Source of the DNA: Clostridiales bacterium
GTDB lineage: Bacteria > Bacillota > Clostridia > Christensenellales > Aristaeellaceae
Assembly: GCA_024695415.1 (NCBI GenBank)
Contig: JAILIE010000039.1
Span: forward strand, 1-58,239
Length of the DNA stretch: 58,239 nt
Reading direction: 5' to 3'
Positions 43,946 to 52,645 of this stretch are shown in pieces (position 1 is the first letter of the stretch; every line of letters begins with the position of its first letter). Under the pieces are notes generated by a model. The model had not been told where the DNA came from and searched no databases. It saw only the letters and a list, made by a program, of their open reading frames with translations. The position numbers and the translations under genes were made by a program.

Positions 43946-46516
43946 CATACGAAGGAGAATATGCTCGTTCGCCAGGTCGTGGTACAGCTCGCATTCCGCG
44001 CCGCTGACATCCGCCAGGCAGACGACATCCTGTTCCGCGCCGCCGGGAATCTCCCGGATGATATCCGGGACGGCGCGCAGGAGCTCCGGATGGAAACAGC
44101 GGGTCCGCTCCCCGGGGAATAACGCCATGTAAAGGATCTGCGCTTCCACCAGGTCCTGGAAAATATGGCTGCCGTAGGAGAGCTCCGGATTGTATCCCGC
44201 CCGGTCCTCCGCCATCTCACAGACCGCGTCAAAGCCGCTGATATCCGAAAACGCGGTCGGAACGCCGAGCTCGGGAGAGGAGGTGCCGATGCGCCCGGGA
44301 ACCATCAGCAGCATATGCTTTCCCTGGTCCCGGTACTTCCAGTTGATCTGCCCGATCAGGGACGCGATCCGCGTTTTTTCGTTATAGGGCAGGAGATAAT
44401 ACTTCATCGGATCCACATACGCGACCATGTCCAGCCGGACCTTCCGGGAAAGGCCCATGGACGCGCCGCGGGTTTCCAGGAGGATTTCCCCTTCCGGTAC
44501 GTCCTCCGGAACCGTGACGCCGCCGGTATCCTGGAAAACCTGGAGCGGCCTGCACTGCAGCAGGTTGATCATGTAATCCCGGTTTTCGGCCACGTTGATC
44601 GTGAACTCGATATCCACCGGCTCCCCGTATTCCTGCTGGATCAGGTGCATCATCCGCCGCATCCGCTCCATCATTTCGCGGTTCCGGACCAGCCCCAGGC
44701 AGGAGATGAAGCAGACGTTCCGCCAGATTCCCCGTTCCCGGAGGGACGCCTCCGCGCCCGCGTCGTGCTCCAGCACCTGGTTTTTCAGGTACGCGGGGAG
44801 TACCGGCTCCAGCTCCTCCAGGGGGACGCGGCTCAGGCACCGGGCCTTCAGGTCCACCGCCTCCGCCCGGCGCTGGGAAAACTGGTGCTTTTCCGCGATC
44901 GTGGTGAAATTGGTAGCTTCCGGCTTGTCCAGGCTGACCAGCCGGGGATAGGAACCCTCCGTCCGGTCCACGGCGGACGTGCCCAGCCCCATGACCAGGC
45001 GCAGCATGCCCGCGGAGGAATCGATGTCGTTCAGGAATTTGTAGGGGCTGAGGGAATAACCGACGCCGGCGGCGCAGGGCATGTACCAGGATCCGTAGGC
45101 GGAGCCGGAAACCCGCATCACCAGCAGCGCCATCTGCTCATCCCGGCGGTCCAGGCCGCGGCGCTTGCGGTAATCCAGCGCGGACAGCCCCGCGGAGCTG
45201 GCGTACACTGTCCGGACCGCGTTTTCAAACTCCTCCAGCCGCTCCTCCGGCGTTCCCCGATTGGCGCAGAATACGGATTCGTATTTCCCGGCGAACGCGT
45301 TGTCGAAACCGTCCTCCAGGATGCTGCTGGAGCGGACGATATAGGGATCCTGGCCGTAATACTCCAGGATATGCATGAACTGTTCCTGCGTGTCCCGGGA
45401 GAAGGTTCCGGACTTCAGGCGGGCGGCCAGTTCGCCCGCCAGGGCGAAGTACCCCTCCTCCGTGCGCTGCCGGACCCGCAGGTCCCAGAACCCGTTGTCC
45501 ACAATGTAGGTATAGAACACGTCCGAGCCGACATAAAAGGAATCGTGCGGTTCCAGGACCGCGCTGATATCCGGCGCCAGGTTCCGGATGACCGCCCGGG
45601 CCAGCAGCATGCCGCAGGTTTTCCCGCCGACCATGCCGGTGCCCACCATATGGTCCCGCACCCGGAAATAATCCTCAGGACGGAAATGCTTCTTTACCAG
45701 GACCCGGAGCCGTTCATCCCGGGTCATCATGATATTGCACATGCGGCCGCACTGCTCCTCCACGGGGATCCCGTTCTCATGCAGCACCTTCGCCTGGTTG
45801 AAGAACCGGTCCCAGGAGTCCACATACTGCTCCTCCAGCGTCCGCTGGAAGCCGTCCATCACCTGGTAGAAGCGGCTGGTCCGCACCCCGTCCTGAATCG
45901 GCTGGATGGTGCCCGCGTCCGGATGGTACAGGTGCGGAAGGAACATCGTATCGGAATTCCGGTTCCAGACTTTCTGCGGGCGGATATAGACGACGTCGCG
46001 GTCCGGGTCGGAATAAACGTCCAGGAACAGCTGGGTGGTGTTCATGATCTTCGTGATCGCGGTGAAGGAATGCCTTCCGCGGATCACCGGGAAGAACGCG
46101 ACCGTGTCCAGGATGAACAGGAACGGGCAGGTGACCCGGAAAAAGTTGCCCATCATCAGGTCGGTGGCCCAGGCGGCCTGCAACTCCGACAGGCAGTCGA
46201 ACACATAGAAGGCGTCCTTTCCCTCCCGCTCGATCACCCGGTGGATCTCCACCGTAAAGGTTTCAAACCGGTGGGACAGCGGTACGCAGACCCGCTTCAC
46301 CTCCGGGCATTCCGGCACCAGTTCCGGATGGCTGGCAAAGCGGAAGTAGATGATATTCCGGCCGTCTTTCTTCGCCTGTTCCACGAAGGGACCGGCAAAG
46401 CGCCGGAACTCGTCCAGGTCGGAAACGCGCCAGACGACATTGTCGCCCATCCGGATATTGTCCACCGCCCGGTCAAAGGCCGGAATACCGGATAACACCC
46501 TGTCAAACGCAGCCAT
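43931..46516 (-). CDS. PEP/pyruvate-binding-domain protein with degenerate RecA/KaiC-like N-terminus
   Basis: 861 residues. The first 200 residues look like a KaiC/RecA-type core (LSGIPAFDRAVDNIRMGDNVVW, FYVFDCLSELQAAW, FLFILDTVAFF), but no Walker A motif is present. Residues about 320-690 resemble the ATP-grasp nucleotide domain of PEP synthase and PPDK (GGKTCGMLLARAV, YIVRSSSILEDGFDNAFAGKYESVF, closing NLLQCRPLQVF). The swivelling phosphohistidine domain and the PEP-binding barrel are absent, so it is not a full PEP synthase. ATG 46516 has AGGAGG seven bases upstream. It may phosphorylate an unknown acceptor or act as a regulator; this is inference. It stands alone, 40 bases downstream of purF in the same direction. 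Confidence 0.82.
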   Translation of the reverse strand: MAAFDRVLSGIPAFDRAVDNIRMGDNVVWRVSDLDEFRRFAGPFVEQAKKDGRNIIYFRFASHPELVPECPEVKRVCVPLSHRFETFTVEIHRVIEREGKDAFYVFDCLSELQAAWATDLMMGNFFRVTCPFLFILDTVAFFPVIRGRHSFTAITKIMNTTQLFLDVYSDPDRDVVYIRPQKVWNRNSDTMFLPHLYHPDAGTIQPIQDGVRTSRFYQVMDGFQRTLEEQYVDSWDRFFNQAKVLHENGIPVEEQCGRMCNIMMTRDERLRVLVKKHFRPEDYFRVRDHMVGTGMVGGKTCGMLLARAVIRNLAPDISAVLEPHDSFYVGSDVFYTYIVDNGFWDLRVRQRTEEGYFALAGELAARLKSGTFSRDTQEQFMHILEYYGQDPYIVRSSSILEDGFDNAFAGKYESVFCANRGTPEERLEEFENAVRTVYASSAGLSALDYRKRRGLDRRDEQMALLVMRVSGSAYGSWYMPCAAGVGYSLSPYKFLNDIDSSAGMLRLVMGLGTSAVDRTEGSYPRLVSLDKPEATNFTTIAEKHQFSQRRAEAVDLKARCLSRVPLEELEPVLPAYLKNQVLEHDAGAEASLRERGIWRNVCFISCLGLVRNREMMERMRRMMHLIQQEYGEPVDIEFTINVAENRDYMINLLQCRPLQVFQDTGGVTVPEDVPEGEILLETRGASMGLSRKVRLDMVAYVDPMKYYLLPYNEKTRIASLIGQINWKYRDQGKHMLLMVPGRIGTSSPELGVPTAFSDISGFDAVCEMAEDRAGYNPELSYGSHIFQDLVEAQILYMALFPGERTRCFHPELLRAVPDIIREIPGGAEQDVVCLADVSGAECELYHDLANEHILLRMKNRP

Positions 46517-46556
46517 GAAGGCACCTCCTGTTCAGCTCTCTCCCGACGCAGGGATT

Positions 46557-47984
46557 TCACGGAGCGTCCGCCGCGCCGGGGATCGGCTGTTCAAACCGGC
46601 TCTTTCCCTGGTCCTCGGGGATATCGATCGGATACCGGCCGGTGAAACAGCCGTCGCAGAAACCGCGATCCTCATCGCCCGCCAGGCGGTGGGCGGCTTC
46701 CACCGTCAGGTATGCCAGGGAATCCGCGCCGATCTCCTCCGCGATCTCCGATACGGAATGAAGCCGGCAGGCGATCAGGTTCTCCCGGGAATCCACATCC
46801 GTGCCGAAGAAGCAGGGGCAGCGGAACGGCGGGGAGGAAACCCGCATATGCACTTCCTTCGCGCCGGCTTCCCGAAGGAGGCGGACGATTCGTTCGCTGG
46901 TGGTCCCGCGGACGATGGAATCGTCGATCAGCACCACCCGCTTGCCGCGGACGGTTTCCGCGATTACGTTCAGCTTGATCTTTACGGCGGTTTCACGCAT
47001 ATCCTGGCTGGGCGCGATGAAGCTGCGCCCGATATACTTGTTTTTCAGGAAACCGACGCCGTAGGGGATACCGCTTTCCCGGGCGTAGCCCAGCGCCGCG
47101 TCGATGCCGGAATCCGGCACGCCGATGACCACGTCCGCGTCCACCGGATCCTCCTGCGCCAGGAAACGGCCGGCCCGCAGCCGGGCCAGGTGGACCGAGA
47201 CGCCCTCGATCACGGAATCCGGCCGGGCAAAATAGATATACTCGAAAACGCAGATCGAACGGGGCCTGCCGCACAGGCGGCGGTCGGTGGTCATGCCCTC
47301 CTTCCCGAAGATCACGATCTCCCCGGGAAGGATATCCCGGACCAGTTTTGCCCCGACGGCGTCCAGCGCGCAGGATTCCGACGAGACCACCCAGGTCCCG
47401 TCCGGCATCTGCCCGAAGCACAGGGGCCGGAAACCGTTCGGATCCCGGAAGGCGATCAGCTTGGTGGCTGTCATCAACAGGCAGGAGTAAGCGCCCTGCA
47501 GCTGCTGCATGGTCCGGAAAACCGCCTCTTCCGTGGCGGAAACCTTCAGGCGCTCGGACACGATGGTATAGACGATGGTTTCCGTGTCCGCCGTGCCGTG
47601 GAAGATACCGCCACTGAGCTCATGGCGCGCGCGCAGCGCCCGGGCGTTCACCAGGTTGCCGTTATGGCACAGCGCCATGTTTCCCTTCATATGGCTGATG
47701 ACGATGGGCTGGATGTTGTTGTGGTTTTTTCCGCCGGTCGTGGAGTAACGCACATGCCCGACCGCGACGTTTCCGTCCCCCAGGCGGTCCAGGGCCTGCC
47801 GGTCAAAGACTTCGCCGACCAGGCCGTCCCCCTTGAAGTGGCGGAACACGCCGTCGCGGGAGACCGCGATTCCGCAGCTTTCCTGTCCCCGGTGCTGCAG
47901 CGCGTACAGCCCGAGATACACATCCCGGGGGACGGCCTTCTTCACCGGGGACCAGATTCCGAAAACACCGCATTCCTCATGCAT
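46557..47984 (-). CDS. purF: Amidophosphoribosyltransferase (first step of purine synthesis)
   Basis: 475 residues. Converts PRPP and glutamine to phosphoribosylamine. The start MHEECGVFG places the glutaminase nucleophile at Cys5 after a four-residue propeptide, as in B. subtilis. Seen: ALQHRGQESCGIA, GHVRYSTTG, HNGNLVN, PRPP motif KRVVLIDDSIVRGTT, and C-terminal cysteines (FRCPCFFG, ACRLHS, FCDGCFTG) consistent with the 4Fe-4S type. ATG 47984 follows GGGAGG. No other pur genes are near, so it is monocistronic or followed by the PEP-domain gene. Its leader carries a strong hairpin. Confidence 0.97.
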   Translation of the reverse strand: MHEECGVFGIWSPVKKAVPRDVYLGLYALQHRGQESCGIAVSRDGVFRHFKGDGLVGEVFDRQALDRLGDGNVAVGHVRYSTTGGKNHNNIQPIVISHMKGNMALCHNGNLVNARALRARHELSGGIFHGTADTETIVYTIVSERLKVSATEEAVFRTMQQLQGAYSCLLMTATKLIAFRDPNGFRPLCFGQMPDGTWVVSSESCALDAVGAKLVRDILPGEIVIFGKEGMTTDRRLCGRPRSICVFEYIYFARPDSVIEGVSVHLARLRAGRFLAQEDPVDADVVIGVPDSGIDAALGYARESGIPYGVGFLKNKYIGRSFIAPSQDMRETAVKIKLNVIAETVRGKRVVLIDDSIVRGTTSERIVRLLREAGAKEVHMRVSSPPFRCPCFFGTDVDSRENLIACRLHSVSEIAEEIGADSLAYLTVEAAHRLAGDEDRGFCDGCFTGRYPIDIPEDQGKSRFEQPIPGAADAP

Positions 47985-48007
47985 ACCGGTATCCTCCCAA
48001 AGAAAAG

Positions 48008-48038
48008 AGGCAAAGGAATCCGCGAGACTCCTTTGCCT
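48008..48038 (-). other. Hairpin in the purF leader, possible attenuator
   Basis: On the minus strand, AGGCAAAGGA (48038-48029), an 11-base loop, TCCTTTGCCT (48017-48008), then CTTTTCTTT. The 10-base stem begins a few bases after the expected transcription start and ends before the ribosome site. The T-tract is broken by C, so it may be a weak terminator/attenuator or a 5' stabiliser. Confidence 0.55.
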
Positions 48039-48048
48039 TTCGCGAAAA

Positions 48049-48077
48049 AGTATAGCACGTTCAGATGCGGATGTACA
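48049..48077 (-). promoter_or_regulatory. Promoter of purF
   Basis: On the minus strand, TGTACA (48072-48077), a 17-base spacer and TATACT (48049-48054). No clear PurR box pair is seen. Confidence 0.6.
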
Positions 48078-48133
48078 GATCGTTTTCGCAGCCGGTTCAC
48101 AGAAGAAACAAGGCGGGGCCGGGGCCGGGACCG

Positions 48134-48162
48134 TTGCGCCGCGCGGCGAAACGTGATACCAT
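48134..48162 (+). promoter_or_regulatory. Possible promoter of ogt
   Basis: TTGCGC (48134-48139), a 17-base spacer and TACCAT (48157-48162) with a TG two bases before the -10; 44 bases before GTG 48207. Confidence 0.4.
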
Positions 48163-48206
48163 CCGACTGCGGGATCAGGAAAAAGTGTACGCGCCGGAGG
48201 TGCTTC

Positions 48207-48710
48207 GTGGATTATCTGTCCCATTACGACTCCCCGCTGGGCGGGATGACGATGGAAAGCGATGGGAAAGCGCTGACCGCCCTGCGGTTTGACGGGCCGG
48301 AACAGGCCGGGGAAACGCCGGAGCACGCGGGGAAAGGCCTTCCGGTTTTCGGACAGACCCGCCGCTGGCTGGATATCTATTTCAGCGGACGAGACCCGGG
48401 CTTCACACCGGAGCTGGGCATGCGCGGCACCGCTTTCCGGAAGGCTGTATGGGAAATCCTGCGGACGATTCCCTTCGGAGAGACCATGACCTACGGGGAA
48501 GTCGCGCGGCGGCTGCCCCGGGCATCCGCCCGGGCGGTCGGCGGCGCGGCGGGACACAACCCGATCGCCCTGATCGTTCCCTGCCACCGGGTGATCGGCG
48601 CGGACGGGCGCCTGACGGGCTATGCCGGAGGGCTGGAACGGAAGGCCCGGCTCCTGGAAATGGAAAGGCAGGCCGCGGCCGTTGTCCCGGGGGACCGGGT
48701 TATGGTATGA
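48207..48710 (+). CDS. ogt: Methylated-DNA-protein-cysteine methyltransferase
   Basis: 167 residues. Repairs O6-alkylguanine by moving the alkyl group to its own cysteine (suicide reaction). Seen: YDSPLGGMTMESDG at the start, FRKAVWEILRTIPFGETMTYGEVA, RAVGGAAGHNP, and the active site PCHRVIG with Cys126. GTG 48207 is chosen: GGAGG (48196-48200) is six bases upstream and MDYLSHYDSPLGG is the normal family start. No Ada-type regulatory domain is present. Confidence 0.95.
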   Translation: MDYLSHYDSPLGGMTMESDGKALTALRFDGPEQAGETPEHAGKGLPVFGQTRRWLDIYFSGRDPGFTPELGMRGTAFRKAVWEILRTIPFGETMTYGEVARRLPRASARAVGGAAGHNPIALIVPCHRVIGADGRLTGYAGGLERKARLLEMERQAAAVVPGDRVMV

Positions 48711-48711
48711 T
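48682..48711 (+). promoter_or_regulatory. Promoter of the nitroreductase gene, inside the end of ogt
   Basis: TTGTCC (48682-48687), an 18-base spacer and TATGAT (48706-48711) preceded by TGG. It overlaps the last codons of ogt, 70 bases before ATG 48781. Confidence 0.45.
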
Positions 48712-48780
48712 GACCGTAAAGAACAGCGCGCTCCCGGCAATACTGATGATTTTACCCAACCACAGAAGGAGGATATGACC

Positions 48781-49323
48781 ATGGACGTACTGCAGGCCAT
48801 TTCAAACCGGAGATCCCACCGGGCGTACCGGGCGGAGCAGATTCCGGAGGAGACCCTTTCAGCCATACTCCGCGCGGCGCTGGAATCCCCGAGCGCCCGG
48901 AACAGGCAGCCCTGGCACTTTTCCGTCGTACAGGACGCGGAACTGATCCAGGAGGTGCATGACGAGGCGGCGAAGGTGATGGGAAGGGGCGGCAGCCCGC
49001 GCTTCGCGGATCCGGATTTCCAGATGTTCTATCACGCGCCGACCGTGATCTTCCTCTTCGGGGAGAAGGACAATTCCTGGACGCAGGTGGACTGTGGCAT
49101 CGCCGTCGGGAACATCGCCCTCGCCGCGGAAGGACTGGGCGTCGGAAGCGTCATCCTCGGCCTGCCGAAGCCCGCGTTTGAAGGCAGCCGGGCGGAGGAA
49201 CTGAGAAAGAAACTGCAGTGCCCTGAAGGACACGATTTCGTGATCGCGATCGCGCTGGGGACCGCGACCGATACCAAGGAACCGCACGAGACGCGGCAGG
49301 AAAAGATCAGCCGGATCGGATAA
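48781..49323 (+). CDS. Nitroreductase-family flavoprotein
   Basis: 180 residues, flavin-dependent NAD(P)H oxidoreductase fold. Seen: AISNRRSHRAYRAEQIPEETL (FMN phosphate contacts), SPSARNRQPWHFSVVQD, DCGIAVGNIALAAEGLGVGS, and the closing AIALGTATDTKEP. Substrate is unknown; the group reduces nitro compounds, quinones or flavins. ATG 48781 is chosen over ATG 48775 because AGGAGG is eight bases away from it and two from the other. It heads a rightward run of small genes up to 52633. Confidence 0.93.
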   Translation: MDVLQAISNRRSHRAYRAEQIPEETLSAILRAALESPSARNRQPWHFSVVQDAELIQEVHDEAAKVMGRGGSPRFADPDFQMFYHAPTVIFLFGEKDNSWTQVDCGIAVGNIALAAEGLGVGSVILGLPKPAFEGSRAEELRKKLQCPEGHDFVIAIALGTATDTKEPHETRQEKISRIG

Positions 49324-49349
49324 GACAGACGGCGGCTTTGAGGGGAAAA

Positions 49350-49883
49350 ATGGAGAACAGCGGAATCACGGAAATCGAAATACTCGGCGACAACAGGTTT
49401 GAAACCTTTACCAAAGCCCGGGCGGGCAGCCGGGCAGTGATCATCCGGGACGGGATGATCCTGCTTTCCCATGAAACCGTATCCGGATGGTGGCTGATTC
49501 CCGGCGGCGGCCTGGAAGACGGGGAAACGCCGGAGGAATGCTGCGTGCGGGAAACGGAGGAGGAAACCGGGCTGATCGTGCGGCCGGTGCGGCAGTTCCT
49601 GACGATGCACGAATACTATGAGGAATACCGCTATATCAGCCATTACTTTGCCTGTGAGGCGGCGGGAGAGGGGCAGATGCGCCTGACCGGGGCGGAACAG
49701 CGCCGCGGCCTGGAGCCCCGGTGGATTCCCCTCACGGAGGCAATCGATATCTTTTCCCGTCATCAGTCCTACGCCGCGACCAGCGAGGAAAAGCGCGGCG
49801 CGTACCTGCGGGAATACACCGCCCTGACTGAATATATGAAAACGGCGGATCCGGCCATCCGCCACGGAGGGGAAAGCAAATGA
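49350..49883 (+). CDS. NUDIX hydrolase
   Basis: 177 residues. Hydrolyses a nucleoside diphosphate linked to another group. The full Nudix box is present: GGGLEDGETPEECCVRETEE followed by ETGL (G-x5-E-x7-RE-U-x-EE-x-G-U). The specific substrate cannot be told. ATG 49350 (MENSG) is preceded by GAGGGG; TTG 49338 is in frame but unlikely. The stop overlaps the ECF gene start (ATGA). Confidence 0.93.
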   Translation: MENSGITEIEILGDNRFETFTKARAGSRAVIIRDGMILLSHETVSGWWLIPGGGLEDGETPEECCVRETEEETGLIVRPVRQFLTMHEYYEEYRYISHYFACEAAGEGQMRLTGAEQRRGLEPRWIPLTEAIDIFSRHQSYAATSEEKRGAYLREYTALTEYMKTADPAIRHGGESK

Positions 49884-50425
49884 GTACACTTCAGGTCCGC
49901 AGGATGACCTACGCGGCGCTGTTCCTGGCGCTCGCCATGGTACTGCCGTTTGTGACCGGCCAGATACCGCAGATCGGCGCGATGCTGTGCCCGATGCATA
50001 TTCCCGCGCTGCTCTGCGGGTTTATGTGCGGCTGGCCGTGGGGAATGCTGGTAGGCTTCGTCGCCCCGCTGCTGCGGTCGGTGATCTTCGGGATGCCCGC
50101 CATGTTCCCGGGCGCGGTGGCGATGGCCTTCGAGCTGGCCGTCTACGGCGGCGTGGCCGGACTCCTGTACCGTGTGCTGCCGCGGAAAAAGCGGAATATC
50201 TATATTACGCTGGTCGTTTCCATGATTGCCGGGCGCGTCGTCTGGGGAGCTGTGCGCATGATCCTGGCCGGCCTGTCCGGGAACAGCTTCACCTGGGCGC
50301 TGTTCGCGGCCGGCGCCGTTACCAACGCCATTCCCGGGATTATCCTGCAGCTGGTGCTGATCCCCGTTCTGGTGATCGTCCTGGAAAGGGCCGGGCTGAC
50401 CCTCAATCAGCAGCGGGACACATAA
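49880..50425 (+). CDS. ECF transporter S component, substrate unknown
   Basis: 181 residues, about six membrane segments. S components bind a vitamin or cofactor precursor and pair with the ECF ATPase module, which is not in the window. Seen: RRMTYAALFLALAMVLPFVTGQIPQIG, LCPMHIPALLCGFMCGWPWGMLVGFVAPLLR (typical S-component MxxP loop), FPGAVAMAFELAVYGGVAGLLY. It differs from BioY at 29055. ATG 49880 overlaps the NUDIX stop by four bases, so translation is coupled. Confidence 0.88.
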   Translation: MSTLQVRRMTYAALFLALAMVLPFVTGQIPQIGAMLCPMHIPALLCGFMCGWPWGMLVGFVAPLLRSVIFGMPAMFPGAVAMAFELAVYGGVAGLLYRVLPRKKRNIYITLVVSMIAGRVVWGAVRMILAGLSGNSFTWALFAAGAVTNAIPGIILQLVLIPVLVIVLERAGLTLNQQRDT

Positions 50426-50438
50426 GGAGCGCGGGAAA

Positions 50439-50771
50439 ATGATGATCGGCTTTGTGATATGGAGCGCTGTCAGCCTGCTCCTTGCGGGCATCGGCATATG
50501 GACCTGGAAAGCGGACAAGGCGGCCGGCTTCTTTGCCGGGGTGGAACCGCCGAAGGTCCGCGACGTCCGCAAGTACAACCACGCGGTGGGCACGCTGTGG
50601 TTCGCGTACGCGGCGGCGTTCGAACTGCTGGGTCTGCCGCTCCTGTTCCTGAAGCAGAACAGCGCGGGCTTCCTGTGGAGTATCCTGGGCACGGTGGGAA
50701 TCACGATCGCGCTGGTCATCGCCTATCAGCGGATCCAGGCGCGGTTCAGCGATCCGGAGGAACGGCGCTGA
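50439..50771 (+). CDS. Small membrane protein (DUF3784-like)
   Basis: 110 residues with three hydrophobic segments (about 3-21, 52-70, 76-95). The pattern GFVIWSAVSLLLAGIGIWTW, an amphipathic KVRDVRKYNHAVG stretch and two further segments resembles DUF3784/SdpI-like small membrane proteins; the assignment is tentative. ATG 50439 has GGAG upstream. Fourteen bases separate it from the S component; a functional link is not shown. Confidence 0.75.
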   Translation: MMIGFVIWSAVSLLLAGIGIWTWKADKAAGFFAGVEPPKVRDVRKYNHAVGTLWFAYAAAFELLGLPLLFLKQNSAGFLWSILGTVGITIALVIAYQRIQARFSDPEERR

Positions 50772-50792
50772 CAAAGGGAGAAGGGGAGAAAA

Positions 50793-51395
50793 ATGGCCAA
50801 CCTGATTGTGGTATGCGGCCCCCAGGCCGTCGGGAAAATGACGGTCGCGGAGAGCCTCCGGGACAAGCTTCGCTACAATATGATGATGAATCACGACAGC
50901 ATCGAGGTGTCGGACCGGATCTTCGGATTCAACACGCCGGCCCAGCGGGAATTCAACGCGTATTTCCGGGAGAAGGCGTTCGAGCTGGCGGTAAAGCATA
51001 ATGTGGACATGATTTTCACCTATGTCTGCGCGTTTGACGAACCGGCGGAAAAGGAATACCTGACCGGCCTGAAGGACCTTTTTGAGCGGAACGGGGGCAG
51101 TTTCCTGTTCGTGGAGCTTTACGCGGACATGGATACCAGGCTCCAAAGGAATGAGACGCCCCACCGCATGGAACGGAAAGCGTCCAAGCGGGACGTGGCG
51201 TGGAGCAGAGCCAACCTGATTGCGGACGCGGAAAAATACCGGCTGAACTCGGATGAAGGCGAAACCTGGTTTGAGAACCACCTGAAGATCGACAACACGC
51301 ATCTGTCCCCGGACGAGACCGCGGACAGGGTGATCCGAACCTTTCAGCTGAAAGCGAACGACAGGGACGAAAAGGAATACCGCTTCGGCGTATGA
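50793..51395 (+). CDS. P-loop nucleotide kinase-like protein
   Basis: 200 residues. Walker A GPQAVGKMT at about residues 9-17 after a hydrophobic strand (MANLIVVC). Later features resemble small-molecule kinases of the shikimate/gluconate kinase class (FLFVELYADMDTRLQRNETPHR as a lid-like Arg-rich segment, KIDNTHLSPDETADRVI near the end). The Walker A Ser/Thr position is shifted (GKMT). The phosphate acceptor is unknown. ATG 50793 has GGGGAG upstream. Confidence 0.82.
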   Translation: MANLIVVCGPQAVGKMTVAESLRDKLRYNMMMNHDSIEVSDRIFGFNTPAQREFNAYFREKAFELAVKHNVDMIFTYVCAFDEPAEKEYLTGLKDLFERNGGSFLFVELYADMDTRLQRNETPHRMERKASKRDVAWSRANLIADAEKYRLNSDEGETWFENHLKIDNTHLSPDETADRVIRTFQLKANDRDEKEYRFGV

Positions 51396-51431
51396 ACCGG
51401 GAACGCGCGCGGAAAGCGCGGGAGGAACAGT

Positions 51432-51956
51432 ATGGAGACAATGTTTGAGACGGAGCGCCTTAAGATCCGGAAATTCAGGGACGGGGACGCCCTGCCGCTG
51501 TACGAAAACCACCTGGACGACGCGGTCCGGAAATGGTTTCCCAATGAATGCTATGCCGACCGGGAGGAGGCGCTGGACGCGATCCGCTTTTACGCGGATT
51601 GCGTCGACAAGGGGCAGCTGCCTTATGTGCTGGGCGTGGAGCTGAAGGAAACCGGCGAGCTGATCGGCGACACCGGGATCAGCGAAGTGGAGGGAAAACC
51701 CGCCGAGGCGGAAATCGGATACTGTATCGGGCAGAAATACCGCGGCAGGGGATACGCCACGGAACTGCTGGACGCGATATCCGCCTTTGTGGCCGCCCGG
51801 TTCGGAATCCGGGAGATTTACGGGCGCGTGGTGTACGGAAACGAGGCGTCCGCGAAGGTGCTGGAGAAGAACGGATATCAGTTTGTCCGCCGGGAATACG
51901 GCGCGGAGGACGACCCGTACGGCAACGGAATGCTGGTGTACCGGAAAGCGTTCTGA
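51432..51956 (+). CDS. GNAT-family N-acetyltransferase
   Basis: 174 residues, RimJ/RimL-like. Seen: METMFETERLKIRKFRDGDA at the start, IGDTGISEVEGKPAEAEIGY, the acetyl-CoA loop GQKYRGRGYATELLDAI, and VYGNEASAKVLEKNGYQF. The acceptor is unknown. ATG 51432 follows GGAGGAACAGT. It differs clearly from the GNAT at 43388. Confidence 0.9.
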   Translation: METMFETERLKIRKFRDGDALPLYENHLDDAVRKWFPNECYADREEALDAIRFYADCVDKGQLPYVLGVELKETGELIGDTGISEVEGKPAEAEIGYCIGQKYRGRGYATELLDAISAFVAARFGIREIYGRVVYGNEASAKVLEKNGYQFVRREYGAEDDPYGNGMLVYRKAF

Positions 51957-52024
51957 TCCGGTGGGGCAGGACTGAAAAACCGGCCTCCGCCGGAAATCAC
52001 CGCACAAAAAAAGGGGAAGAGCCT

Positions 52025-52633
52025 GTGAATATTTATGTCGATTTTGACGACTGCCTGTGTGAGACCGGAAGGGCTTTCGCCCGCCTTGCTTCTGATCTGT
52101 TCGGAATCAACACGCCCTATGAGGAGATGCGGCATTTCAATCTGCAGAAAGCCTTTAACCTGACGGATGAACAGTATGATCAGCTGCTGGTTAAAGGCCA
52201 CGAGCCGGAGGTTCTCCTGTCCTTCGAAGAGACGCCCGGCGCATCAGAAGTGATCAACGAATGGATCCGCGCGGGCCACGAAGTGTCGGTGATTACCGGC
52301 CGGCCGTACGCTTCCTACGAACCGTCCCGCCTGTGGCTGGACCGGCACGCCCTGCGGGACGTTCCGCTGTACTGCCTGGATAAATACGGCCGGGAAAATT
52401 TCGTGAAGGACAGCAGTTTCAGCCTGAAGATCGAGGATTATTACAAAATGCGATTCGACTGCGCCGTGGAGGACTCCCCCCTGGCTTTCCGGTTTTTCGA
52501 CCATCTGCCGGACCTCCGGGTTATGGTCTTCGACCGGCCGTGGAACAGGGCGGCCGCGCTTCCGGAAGGTAACTACCGCCGATGCTTCGGCTGGGAGGAC
52601 GTCCGATCCGGCGCGGCAGGCGGCGGGCGGTGA
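52025..52633 (+). CDS. HAD-like phosphatase (5'-nucleotidase type)
   Basis: 202 residues. HAD fold with motif I DFDDCLC (nucleophile and acid Asp), motif II VITGRPY, a conserved Lys near DKYGRENFVKDSS, and motif III VEDSPLAFRFF. It resembles the 5'(3')-deoxyribonucleotidase/NT5C group and other small HAD enzymes. GTG 52025 is chosen because GGGGAAG lies just upstream and NIYVDFDDCLC is a natural start. It is the last gene of the rightward run. Confidence 0.85.
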   Translation: MNIYVDFDDCLCETGRAFARLASDLFGINTPYEEMRHFNLQKAFNLTDEQYDQLLVKGHEPEVLLSFEETPGASEVINEWIRAGHEVSVITGRPYASYEPSRLWLDRHALRDVPLYCLDKYGRENFVKDSSFSLKIEDYYKMRFDCAVEDSPLAFRFFDHLPDLRVMVFDRPWNRAAALPEGNYRRCFGWEDVRSGAAGGGR

Positions 52634-52645
52634 GAGGCGCCGGGG

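Noticed and set aside
44165-46495. Rightward open frame (776 codons) opposite the PEP-domain gene
   Set aside because: Shadow; low-complexity translation and no start signals.
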